Shown: positions 25,694 through 33,283 of the stretch, piece after piece
Numbering within the stretch: the stretch's first letter is position 1
How the letters are laid out: each line of letters starts with the position of its first letter
Source of the DNA: Gp6-AA40 sp035492455
GTDB taxonomy: Bacteria; Acidobacteriota; Vicinamibacteria; Vicinamibacterales; UBA2999
Assembly: GCA_035492455.1 (NCBI GenBank)
Contig: DATJJE010000009.1
Location: 62,001-126,000 of the forward strand
Direction: 5' to 3'
Length of the DNA stretch: 64,000 bases
Position numbers and translations under genes: made by a program
Notes under the pieces: model-generated
What the model was told of the DNA's origin: nothing
Seen by the model: only the letters and a program-made list of their open reading frames with translations
Databases searched by the model: none

Positions 25694-27184
25694 TCAGCTC
25701 GCGATCGTCTCGCGGACCTTGAAGGTCCGCGCTGCTACGGCAGCCTTCATGACCCCTGGCTCTGGTTTCTGCCCGGTCCACCACTCGAACTGCCGCTCCG
25801 CTTGCGCGATGAGCATCGGCAGACCGTCGAGCGTCAGGCATCTGGCCGTGCGGGCTTCGCGCAGCAACGGACTCTCCTCGTCTCCATACGTGAGGTCGTA
25901 AACGAGGCGGCCGTCGAATGGGCCGCCGGGCAGCGGACTCTCGCCGCGCGCGTTTGGTCCACCGAGCGGTGTGCAGTTGATGAGCAGATCCCACGACCCC
26001 GGAGCTGGCGGCCAGAACGCCGCCACGGCTCCCCCTCCGCCGTGGCCAACGCTTCGACGTGATAGGTCCACAACTTCGGTCGCCTGTTCAACACGTCGCG
26101 CGTGCACCGTCACACGCGCACCGCGCGAGACCAGCGCGACAACAACCGCTCGCGCGGCGCCGCCAGCGCCGAGCACGGCAACGCGAGCGCCTGACAACGA
26201 TGCGGGATAAACCGCTTCGAGCGGCTCGAGAAATCCGGCGGCGTCGGTGTTGGTGGCCTCCCATTCCGTCTTTGCGCGACTTCGCCGCAGCGTATTGGCC
26301 GCGCCGATGGCGCGGGTGAGCTCATCAGCGGAGCCGGCAGCGCGCAGCGCGTCGAGCTTGAATGGAATCGTCACGCTGACGCCTTCGATGTTCATCGCCT
26401 CGGCAAAGACAACAAAGTCCTCAAAATCAGCGGCGCACAGCGGCACGTACGCGGCGTCCAGCCCTGCTGCCTCGAATGCGGCGTTGTGCATCCGCGGCGA
26501 CATCGAATGGAGACCGACGTTGCCGACCACGCCGTAGATCGCCGTATCAGGCCCAACCGACCTGAAGCGATACTCGTCGAGCATGCGGGCAGCTGGAACC
26601 TGCCCGGGCGCAACGGAGTCCCCCGAATAGGTCCAACGCGAACCAAGGCGGGATGCGAGCAGCCGGGTCGGGATGCCTGCATCACCCATCGCGATAATTA
26701 CGGCGTTTCCCTCCGCTGCGATCGGCAGCAGCGGCAGTGCATCGCTGAGCCGCGTGGCAGGAATCGCGATCTTGATCGTTCCAGCGCCCGACTGCCGCAT
26801 AGCGGTTGCCCGGGCCGCCAGATCGGTCGGCACGCTCTGAAAGTCGTGCGACGAGATCACGATACGGCGCGGATCGCGGGCGATGACATCCGCAAAGCCA
26901 GCGCGCCACTCCACGTCCACGTACTCCGCTCCCGCATCCAATGCCTGCAACAGCAGCGCGCGGCGTGTTTCCTCGCTGCCTTCGAACAACCCGCCTTCCC
27001 ATGTCGGCCGAACGGTGACGATGACCGGCCGGGGGCGGCCGTGGAGGGCCTGCGCGACGTCAACGTCCGAGACGCCGTCCAGGCGAAGCTCGACGAGATC
27101 GCTACGCGTCGCGGTGTCGCGCGCCCCGATCAGTTCCGCCATCGTCGCGGCAGTCACGGTCTCAACGAGTAGTGCCCTGTGCAA
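25694..27184 (-). CDS. aroDE: Bifunctional 3-dehydroquinate dehydratase / shikimate dehydrogenase
   Basis: Fusion enzyme, 496 residues, carrying out the third and fourth shikimate-pathway steps. The type I dehydratase half (~1-215) has EYVDVEWRAGF, ISSHDF with the catalytic His, and GTIKIAIPATR with the Schiff-base Lys. The dehydrogenase half (~218-490) has YGVVGNVGLHSMSPRMHN, NTDAAGFLEPL and the NADP site VLGAGGAARAVVV. The C-terminus (ARTFKVRETIAS) passes through a 21-base palindrome. The Lys of the usual SKSP shikimate motif is Met here (HSMSP). First structural gene after the attenuator. Confidence 0.93.
   Translation of the reverse strand: MHRALLVETVTAATMAELIGARDTATRSDLVELRLDGVSDVDVAQALHGRPRPVIVTVRPTWEGGLFEGSEETRRALLLQALDAGAEYVDVEWRAGFADVIARDPRRIVISSHDFQSVPTDLAARATAMRQSGAGTIKIAIPATRLSDALPLLPIAAEGNAVIIAMGDAGIPTRLLASRLGSRWTYSGDSVAPGQVPAARMLDEYRFRSVGPDTAIYGVVGNVGLHSMSPRMHNAAFEAAGLDAAYVPLCAADFEDFVVFAEAMNIEGVSVTIPFKLDALRAAGSADELTRAIGAANTLRRSRAKTEWEATNTDAAGFLEPLEAVYPASLSGARVAVLGAGGAARAVVVALVSRGARVTVHARRVEQATEVVDLSRRSVGHGGGGAVAAFWPPAPGSWDLLINCTPLGGPNARGESPLPGGPFDGRLVYDLTYGDEESPLLREARTARCLTLDGLPMLIAQAERQFEWWTGQKPEPGVMKAAVAARTFKVRETIAS
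25711..25731 (+). repeat. 21-base palindrome in the aroDE 3' end
   Basis: CGCGGACCTT (25711-25720), one central G, AAGGTCCGCG (25722-25731): perfect ten-base arms. It is translated as the C-terminal RTFKVR of AroDE and lies only 20 bases before the trpE start. Confidence 0.75.
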
Positions 27185-27230
27185 AACGCTCCCGACAGTT
27201 CGTAAGGGGCGCCAACGTCGCCGCGCCCAG

Positions 27231-27271
27231 AAAAAAGAAAAGCCTCTTCGCCGGTTAGGCTGAAGAGGCTT
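27231..27271 (-). terminator. Intrinsic terminator of the aromatic operon attenuator
   Basis: On the minus strand AAGCCTCTTC (27271-27262), a twelve-base loop, and GAAGAGGCTT (27249-27240), ten perfect pairs, followed by TTCTTTTTT (27239-27231). It lies between the leader peptide stop and the aroDE start, where it would stop transcription before the first structural gene. Confidence 0.93.
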
Positions 27272-27374
27272 GGTCTTTGCTGAACTCGAGGTCTATTAAC
27301 TAGACGCCGGAAGCCCCCTCAGTCGCAGTCCCGTACCACCACCAATAGCTGGCGTTGCGGAAGGCGAAGGGGCT
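27262..27374 (-). promoter_or_regulatory. Alternative leader RNA structures (attenuator)
   Basis: Minus-strand segment 1 (27374-27366, AGCCCCTTC) can pair with segment 2 (27320-27311, GAGGGGGCTT) over nine pairs. Segment 2 can instead pair with segment 3 (27271-27262, AAGCCTCTTC) over ten pairs including two G-U, which sequesters the 5' arm of the terminator. Pairings 1:2, 2:3 and 3:4 are thus mutually exclusive, as in classic amino acid operon attenuators. The stop codon at 27302-27300 lies where a terminating ribosome would cover segment 2 and favour termination. Confidence 0.85.
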
Positions 27375-27389
27375 AAAAAATCGCGGCAT
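27300..27389 (-). CDS. Leader peptide with Phe, Tyr and tandem Trp codons
   Basis: A 29-codon reading frame from ATG 27389 to TAG 27300. It begins MPRFFSPFAFR, continues NASYWWWYGT and ends ATEGASGV. Four Phe, two Tyr and three consecutive Trp codons (27344-27336) are far above expectation. It lies between a promoter and a terminator with alternative hairpins, directly before aroDE-trp-aroF-tyrA. Upstream of the ATG there is no strong Shine-Dalgarno, and the predicted leader is only ~14 bases. Role: ribosome stalling when charged aromatic tRNAs are scarce, permitting antitermination. The Phe codons overlap segment 1 itself, so Phe shortage may also be sensed (inference). Confidence 0.88.
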   Translation of the reverse strand: MPRFFSPFAFRNASYWWWYGTATEGASGV

Positions 27390-27409
27390 CAGGTGAAAAC
27401 GGTGTTCGG

Positions 27410-27439
27410 ACAGTACTTCACGCGACCGCACAGTGTCAA
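27410..27439 (-). promoter_or_regulatory. Promoter of the aromatic amino acid operon
   Basis: Minus-strand TTGACA (27439-27434), an 18-base spacer, and TACTGT (27415-27410). Transcription would begin near 27403, ~14 bases before the leader ATG. The -35 is a perfect consensus. Confidence 0.75.
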
Positions 27440-27458
27440 CCACAATCGCGCTAGCCCC

Positions 27459-27487
27459 TTGCGATTTCATGGGTTTACCCGTATCTT
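27459..27487 (+). promoter_or_regulatory. Divergent promoter of the S55 peptidase gene
   Basis: TTGCGA (27459-27464), a 17-base spacer, and TATCTT (27482-27487), with the start near 27494 and ATG at 27505. Its -35 is 20 bases from that of the divergent operon, so the two promoters are back to back. Confidence 0.5.
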
Positions 27488-27504
27488 CAAGCGTGAGTGC
27501 ACCT

Positions 27505-29349
27505 ATGAAAATCCGCACGATCGCAGCTCTCCTCGGTCTGTTGCTCTTCCTGCGCGTCGGCTTGCCCGCCGCAACCACATCGTTTCCTGTCGACGAGCTC
27601 AAGCCCGGAATGGTGGGCGTCGGCAAGACAGTTTTTCAGGGCGACGAGCTGCAGGATTTCAAGGTTCACATCCTTGGCGTGCTGCGCAACGTCATCGGCA
27701 CGCGCCGCAATCTGATTCTCGCGAAGCTCGAAGGTGGTCCGCTGGCTGACACCGGCGTCATCGCCGGCATGAGCGGCAGCCCTGTCTATATCGACGGGCG
27801 GCTCGTCGGCGCCGTGTCGTATTCGCTCGGCCAGTTCTCGAAGGAACCGATCGCTGGCATCACACCGATTGACGAAATGATCGAAGCCACCGCGCAGGCT
27901 GCACCGCGCCGGCCGGCGACGCGCGTGGCACTGCAGATGCCGCTCACCCCCGAGAACATGCGCGACTCACTCCGACAGGCGTTCTCCTGGGTGCGACCGT
28001 TCGCGGAAAATCCGAACGACGTGCAGGTGTTCGGCAACGGTCTCGATGCGAGCGTCGGCACGATGCTGCGGCCAATCGCCACGCCGCTGACGATCGGCGG
28101 ATACGACGCGTCGGTAATCGATCCGGTCGCGAATGCGTTTCGTGAGCAGGGCTTTCTGCCCATGTTGGCGGGGGCCGGTGGTCAGGAGCCCGCGGCAGCG
28201 GGGGCCAATCGCAACCGGCCGCTGCGTCCCGGCGATCCGGTCGGCGTTGCGCTCGTGACCGGCGATCTCGACTTCGGCGCGACGGGCACGGTCACCGAAG
28301 TGGACGGCAACCGCGTCTACGCGTTCGGGCACCCGTTCTACGGCCTCGGCCCGACGCAGTTCCCGATGACGCGCGCCTACGTGCACACCATTCTTCCGAG
28401 TCTCTTCAGCTCGTCAAAGCTGGCGAGCACAGGCGACATCATCGGCACGGTGCAGCAGGATCGCGCGACCGCGATTGCGGGAACGCTCGGTGCAGGCCCG
28501 GTCCTCATCCCCATCAGCCTGAAGCTGACCTCCGACCGCGGGACAACGAAGACGTTCAAGATGTCGATCGTCAACGACCAGCTGTTCACCCCGCTGCTCG
28601 CCTACGTGTCCATCCTCAACACGCTCACCTCCTACGAGCGTCAGAACGGTGCGGCGAGCTACGCGGTGCGCGGCAGCGCCATGGTGAAGAAGTACGGCAA
28701 AGTCGACTTTGAGGACCTGTTCACCGGCGACACGCCATCCATCGGCGCCGCCACCTACGTGGTCGGCCCAATCAATTTCCTCCTGCGCAATGCGTTCGAG
28801 GACGTCGATATTGAAGGGCTCGACCTCGAGATCGATGCGAGCGAGCAGGCAAAGACGGCAACGCTCGAGCGCGTGTGGATCGATGGCAACCGTCCGAAAC
28901 CCGGTACAACCGTTACGCTCAAGGCGCTGATGCGCACCTACCGGGGCGAGGAGATTACCCGGTCGGTTCCGGTCGAGATTCCGGCCAACGCGCGCGGCAG
29001 CGTCTCGATCATGGTCGCCGACGGCACGCGTCTGGGTCAGATGGAGGCGCGCGAGCTGCAGCTGCAGCCGCTGCAGACGCGCGACCTCGCGCAAATGGTT
29101 CGCGTCCTCAACCAGGCGCGCAAGAACAATCGCCTCTACGTGCGGCTCGTCACGCCGGACGCCGGCGCCGTCGTCAAAGGTGAATCGCTGTCGTCGCTTC
29201 CGCCGTCCGTTCTGGCCGTCATGGAGTCTGATCGGAATGGCGGCAGCTTCAAGCCGCTCGGCGCCGCGCTGCTGGGTCAGTGGGAGATCACGACGGACCA
29301 CGCAGTCACCGGCTCGCGAACGCTGACGCTCTCGCTCGACAACAACTGA
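27505..29349 (+). CDS. SpoIVB-type (S55) peptidase domain protein
   Basis: 614-residue exported protein. A signal peptide (KIRTIAALLGLLLFLRVGLPA) precedes the S55 domain: FPVDELKPGMVGVGKTVFQG, then VIAGMSGSPVYIDGRLVGAV with the likely nucleophilic Ser in GMSGSP. VYAFGHPFYGLGPTQFPM is another conserved part. In Bacillus, SpoIVB is a signalling serine protease with a PDZ domain; here no PDZ is evident and the C-terminal ~250 residues are an all-beta region of unknown role. ATG 27505 is used; an earlier in-frame ATG (27433) lies in the promoter region. Followed by a secreted propeller gene 29 bases downstream. Confidence 0.85.
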   Translation: MKIRTIAALLGLLLFLRVGLPAATTSFPVDELKPGMVGVGKTVFQGDELQDFKVHILGVLRNVIGTRRNLILAKLEGGPLADTGVIAGMSGSPVYIDGRLVGAVSYSLGQFSKEPIAGITPIDEMIEATAQAAPRRPATRVALQMPLTPENMRDSLRQAFSWVRPFAENPNDVQVFGNGLDASVGTMLRPIATPLTIGGYDASVIDPVANAFREQGFLPMLAGAGGQEPAAAGANRNRPLRPGDPVGVALVTGDLDFGATGTVTEVDGNRVYAFGHPFYGLGPTQFPMTRAYVHTILPSLFSSSKLASTGDIIGTVQQDRATAIAGTLGAGPVLIPISLKLTSDRGTTKTFKMSIVNDQLFTPLLAYVSILNTLTSYERQNGAASYAVRGSAMVKKYGKVDFEDLFTGDTPSIGAATYVVGPINFLLRNAFEDVDIEGLDLEIDASEQAKTATLERVWIDGNRPKPGTTVTLKALMRTYRGEEITRSVPVEIPANARGSVSIMVADGTRLGQMEARELQLQPLQTRDLAQMVRVLNQARKNNRLYVRLVTPDAGAVVKGESLSSLPPSVLAVMESDRNGGSFKPLGAALLGQWEITTDHAVTGSRTLTLSLDNN

Positions 29350-29351
29350 TG

Positions 29352-29369
29352 GGCCGCCTGAAGGCGGCC
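29352..29369 (+). repeat. Intergenic palindrome
   Basis: GGCCGCC (29352-29358), TGAA loop, GGCGGCC (29363-29369), followed by TCTAC. It fills most of the 29-base gap between the S55 gene and the propeller gene and resembles the elements at 84-101 and 25711. Confidence 0.65.
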
Positions 29370-29378
29370 TCTACGATC

Positions 29379-31637
29379 ATGAACACACGAATTCGTCGCG
29401 CCGCATTCGCGCTGGCGGCCGTCTGTGCGGGCGCGTCGCTCGCCTACGCGGCCAATCCCACCTTCTGGCAGGTTTCGAACGAAGCGGAGTTCGCGAAGGG
29501 GGATGTCGAAAATCTCTCGATCGACGGCTACGGCCGGCTGACGCTCGGGCCATCCACGAGCTCCGTGTACGACGCGAGCGCGCCGTTTCTCTGGTCGATG
29601 ATCAGCGCGCCCGACGGGTCGATGTACGTCGGCAGCGGCAACGAGGGCCAGGTTTACAAGGTGGACGCGAGCGGCAAAGGCTCGGTCTTCTTCGACGCAG
29701 AAGAGCTCGAGGTGCACGCGCTGGCGCTTGCGCCCGGCGGCGGCCTTTATGCCGCCACGTCGCCCGACGGGAAGATCTACAAGATCGATGCGGCTGGCAA
29801 GTCGTCGGTGCTGTTCGATCCGCCGGACAAATACATTTGGGGCCTGGCGGTCGACAAGACCGGCACTGTCTTCGCCGCGACGGGTGATAAGGGGATCGTC
29901 TACAAAATCACGCCCGATGGAAAAGGCACGGTCTTCTATCAGACGAAAACGACGCACGCCATCTCGCTGGCAATTGAAAGCGACGGCCATCTGCTCGTCG
30001 GCACCGAATCGCCGGGCCGCTTGTTCCGCCTCGACGCCAACGGCAAGCCATTCGTCCTGCTCGATTCGCCCTACAACGAGATTCATACCCTGAAGATCGA
30101 TGCGAAGGGCATCATCTACGCCGCGGCGGTCAGCGGATCCGGTGGCTCGTCGACGCCTCCGTCGATGCCATCGACACCGGAGTCGTCAACGCCGCCGACA
30201 CCAACGGTATCTGTATCGACCGAGATCACGGCCATCGCCGTCGTCGATCAGGCGCCGCAGTCAGGTGCGGCAACAACGTCCGGACCCGAGCGCCCCAACA
30301 CCGGTTCGTCCGCGGGCGGTGTCTATCGCATTACGCCTGACGGCGCTTGGGATTTGATTTGGAGCTCGCGCGAGGATTCACCGTATGACATCGCGGCGGA
30401 GCCCGATGGCAGCGTGCTGATCGGAACGGGCAACAAAGGGAAAATCTTCCGGCTCTCCGGTGATCCGCTGCAGCCGACGCTGCTTACGCGCGCGACCGCC
30501 CAGCAGGTCACCGCGTTGATCCGCGACAACGACGGGCGCGTGACGTTCACCACGTCCAATCCCGGCAAGGTTTTGCGCTTGTCGTCAATGCGTGCCGACC
30601 GCGGGACCTACACGTCGGACGTGCGTGACGCGCAGACCATCGCGACATGGGGCGCCATCCGGTGGCAAGTTGGGGTGCCTCAGGGAACGCGCGTAGAGAT
30701 CTCCACACGGTCGGGCAACACGCGCACGCCCGATGAGACGTGGAGTGACTGGACCGCTCCGTACGGGACGCAGGAAGGCAGTCCCATCGCAAGCCCGCGC
30801 GCGCGATATCTGCAGTGGCGCGCAGTGCTCACGGGCAACAAAGGCGAGGCGCCGCTGCTGACCTCGGTCACGGCTGCGTATCTGCCACGAAACATCCGGC
30901 CCGAGGTTACCTCGATCACGATCAATCCTCCGGGCACCGTTTTCCAGCGCCCCTTTCCCACCGGCGACCCGGAGATTGCCGGGTTCGACGGCGACACGCC
31001 AGATCGACGCGTCGCCCCGCAGCAGGCGAACCCCACGAACGGACCGAGCATCGGCCGTCGCGTCTATCAGAAGGGCCTGCTGACATTCACGTGGCGCGCA
31101 CAGGATGAGAATCGCGATGAGCTCGTCTACGACGTCTTCTACCGCCGCGAAGGCGAGACAACGTGGAAGCCGCTGAAGCAGAAGCTCAGCGACGAGATCG
31201 TCGTCTGGGACACATCATCCGTCCCGAACGGCCGCTATGTGCTGCGCGTGGTCGCGTCGGATGCGCCGTCGAATTCGCCGCAAACCGCACTGAGCGGCGC
31301 GCTCGAGAGCACGGCCTTCGATATCGACAACACACCACCCGTCATCACCGTGATGAACGTGACTCGCCAGACTGGACGCATGGTGATCGCGTTCGAGGTA
31401 CGCGACGACAATTCGACGGTGCAGAAGACGGAGTACTCGCTGGACGGCGACCGCTGGCAGACGATTTACCCGAAGGATGGCATTGCCGATTCGCGGCTGG
31501 AACAATACGAGCTGGTGCTGGAAGGCGACACGGGATCGCACGGCGTGATCATCCGTGCGACCGACGCGCTGAACAACGTGGCCAGCGCGCGCGGCGATAT
31601 CGTGACGCCAGCGCCGACGCCTGCACCGCGACGATAG
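29379..31637 (+). CDS. Secreted beta-propeller protein
   Basis: 752 residues with a signal peptide (RRAAFALAAVCAGASLAYA). The first ~350 residues are six-bladed-propeller-like repeats (SAPDGSMYVGSGNEGQVYKVDASGKG, ATSPDGKIYKIDAAGKS, AATGDKGIVYKITPDGKG, IGTGNKGKIFRLSG), interrupted by a Ser/Thr/Pro-rich insert (STPPSMPSTPES). The C-terminal half has Ig/fibronectin-like domains (ELVYDVFYRREGETTWKPL, DNTPPVITVMNVTRQTGRMVIAFEV). ATG 29379 is chosen for the signal peptide; the frame is open from 29280. Likely an envelope protein co-expressed with the S55 peptidase. No enzyme motif is seen. Confidence 0.75.
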   Translation: MNTRIRRAAFALAAVCAGASLAYAANPTFWQVSNEAEFAKGDVENLSIDGYGRLTLGPSTSSVYDASAPFLWSMISAPDGSMYVGSGNEGQVYKVDASGKGSVFFDAEELEVHALALAPGGGLYAATSPDGKIYKIDAAGKSSVLFDPPDKYIWGLAVDKTGTVFAATGDKGIVYKITPDGKGTVFYQTKTTHAISLAIESDGHLLVGTESPGRLFRLDANGKPFVLLDSPYNEIHTLKIDAKGIIYAAAVSGSGGSSTPPSMPSTPESSTPPTPTVSVSTEITAIAVVDQAPQSGAATTSGPERPNTGSSAGGVYRITPDGAWDLIWSSREDSPYDIAAEPDGSVLIGTGNKGKIFRLSGDPLQPTLLTRATAQQVTALIRDNDGRVTFTTSNPGKVLRLSSMRADRGTYTSDVRDAQTIATWGAIRWQVGVPQGTRVEISTRSGNTRTPDETWSDWTAPYGTQEGSPIASPRARYLQWRAVLTGNKGEAPLLTSVTAAYLPRNIRPEVTSITINPPGTVFQRPFPTGDPEIAGFDGDTPDRRVAPQQANPTNGPSIGRRVYQKGLLTFTWRAQDENRDELVYDVFYRREGETTWKPLKQKLSDEIVVWDTSSVPNGRYVLRVVASDAPSNSPQTALSGALESTAFDIDNTPPVITVMNVTRQTGRMVIAFEVRDDNSTVQKTEYSLDGDRWQTIYPKDGIADSRLEQYELVLEGDTGSHGVIIRATDALNNVASARGDIVTPAPTPAPRR

Positions 31638-31659
31638 AGAGGGACGCGCCCGCCCGGAA

Positions 31660-32583
31660 TCAGGCGGTCGACGAGGGCAGCGCGATGGAAGTCGACGGAG
31701 AATCGGGCTTCGGCGTGGTACCGGTTTCGACCGGCCGCGGCGCAGGAGCCAGACGCACGGGCGCGGGTCCGATCGAGGCCTGCGCCGACGCCTTGACGGT
31801 CGTCCGCGCCAGCACCCACACCATATTCACCGCCACGGGCTCGCCATCGACGGCGTGCGCGGGGGCGAACCGCGATTGCTTCACTGCGTTGACGACCGAG
31901 CTGACGTCGCCGTTCTGCACGGCCGTATCGTGGCGCCGCACGCTCTCACGCTCCGAGAACAGCACTTCGTAGTTGGCAACTCGCCCTTCGCGTGTGACGA
32001 CAGCGGCGACCGCAACCACGGACTCGTCGCCGAGCAGCGAATCCAGACCGCCGGAGCCGTCGAGCGCACGCGGCGGCGCCGCCATGCTCCATGGCGGCGG
32101 CGCGGCCATGGCGCCATCGAAGCGCATCGGGTTCTCGTCAGAACCAGGGTTGGCGAGCAGCTGAATCATGCCGGCCAGCGAATCAGGTTTCTCATCGCTG
32201 GTTACTGCCACAACGGCAGCGGCAACGCAGAGGCATGCCGCGAGCGCAAACGACGCGCCGACTGCCGGCCAGAAGAACCGCAGGTCGGTGCACATGTCGC
32301 GCACCTGCATCAACATCGACTGCTCACGCTCCGTCTTGATCCGCGTGAGCACCTCGGACTGCACCGACGTCAGGCTGTCGTCGACTTTGTCGACGGATCG
32401 CAGCGCGCACGACGTCAGGCGCAGCGAGGCCCCGATCAACTGCATGTCTTCAACGCGCGCCGCGCAGACCCGGCACCAGCGCAGGTGCGATTCGAGCGCG
32501 ACCTGATGCTCGACCGTCAGTTCACCGTCGACAAACGCCTCGAGCATCGTCTGCGCCGCGTGACAGTCGAGATACGGAATCAT
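31660..32583 (-). CDS. Zinc-finger anti-sigma factor
   Basis: 307 residues. The N-terminal ~45 residues carry an anti-sigma zinc finger of the zf-HC2 type (C-H near the start, then HLRWCRVCAARV, the HxxxCxxC core). A single TM helix follows (FFWPAVGASFALAACLCVAAAVVAV, ~105-130). The outside part ends with a TonB/AgmX-like module (AVAAVVTREGRVANYEVLFS...RFAPAHAVDGEPVAVNMVWV) and a Pro/Ala tail. It overlaps the upstream sigma gene by four bases and most probably sequesters that factor at the membrane until an envelope signal releases it. Confidence 0.85.
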   Translation of the reverse strand: MIPYLDCHAAQTMLEAFVDGELTVEHQVALESHLRWCRVCAARVEDMQLIGASLRLTSCALRSVDKVDDSLTSVQSEVLTRIKTEREQSMLMQVRDMCTDLRFFWPAVGASFALAACLCVAAAVVAVTSDEKPDSLAGMIQLLANPGSDENPMRFDGAMAAPPPWSMAAPPRALDGSGGLDSLLGDESVVAVAAVVTREGRVANYEVLFSERESVRRHDTAVQNGDVSSVVNAVKQSRFAPAHAVDGEPVAVNMVWVLARTTVKASAQASIGPAPVRLAPAPRPVETGTTPKPDSPSTSIALPSSTA

Positions 32584-33209
32584 GATCGGATCCCCAGCAG
32601 CTCCTCGCGCAGCGCCTGCCGCGCGCGCGTGAGCCGCGACTTCACCGTGCCCACCGCGACATCCAGGCTGAAGGCAATCTCCTCGTAGCGCAAGCCGTCC
32701 ACTTCGCGCAGCACGAGCGCCGTGCGCTGGTCGAACGGCAGCCGCTCCATCGCCGCCCAGATGCGCGCCGCCGTCTCCTTGCTGGCGAGCAGACGATCCG
32801 GCGGCACGTCGCCCGTCGCTTCAACATCCCCGCAGCGCTTCAGGTGATCGTCGAGCGACACAAGATCCGCGCGGTGGCGCCTCCGCCACCAGCGCTGCCG
32901 GTTGCGCGCCTGGTTGACGACGATGCGGTAAATCCAGGTACGGAGCGCGGATTGTCCGCGGAAGCGCGAGAGCGTCCTGAAGACGCGCAGAAAGACCTCC
33001 TGTGACAGGTCGAGTGCTTCGTCGCGATCGCCAAGGAGGTGGAAAGCAAGGTTGAAGACGGTCCGCTGATGCGCGGCAACGAGATCGGCACACGCCGACT
33101 CGTCGCCGGCGACACACCGCGCGATGAGCGCAGCTTCTGTGCTGTCGATCTCTGACCAGCTAATGGCGCCGGCGTTTTTCACAAGAGCTCCGGATGCAGG
33201 GTTATTCAT
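32580..33209 (-). CDS. RpoE-like ECF sigma factor
   Basis: 209 residues. Region 2: ARCVAGDESACADLVAAHQRTVFNLAF, DLSQEVFLRVFRTL and the -10 helix LRTWIYRIVVNQARNRQRWW. Region 4: LPFDQRTALVLREVDGLRYEEIAFSLDVAVGTVKSRLTRARQALREEL. Directly upstream of and overlapping its cognate anti-sigma gene. A TAGACT box lies only three bases before the ATG, so transcription start and translation start need checking; autoregulation is usual for such pairs. Confidence 0.92.
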   Translation of the reverse strand: MNNPASGALVKNAGAISWSEIDSTEAALIARCVAGDESACADLVAAHQRTVFNLAFHLLGDRDEALDLSQEVFLRVFRTLSRFRGQSALRTWIYRIVVNQARNRQRWWRRRHRADLVSLDDHLKRCGDVEATGDVPPDRLLASKETAARIWAAMERLPFDQRTALVLREVDGLRYEEIAFSLDVAVGTVKSRLTRARQALREELLGIRS

Positions 33210-33283
33210 CGGAGTCTACAACGAGGATTAGACCCCGGGAAGGCCCGAAAGTTCCGGCGGTCTGTTACGATCCTGGCATCGCC

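Noticed and set aside
25695..25994. 100-residue N-terminal extension of TrpE
   Set aside because: It is an alternate-frame reading of aroDE; TrpE conserved sequence starts at the ATG 25691.
27185..27504. T-box or riboswitch leader for the trp operon
   Set aside because: No T-box sequence or specifier loop; the WWW leader peptide and 1:2/2:3/3:4 pairings explain the region better.
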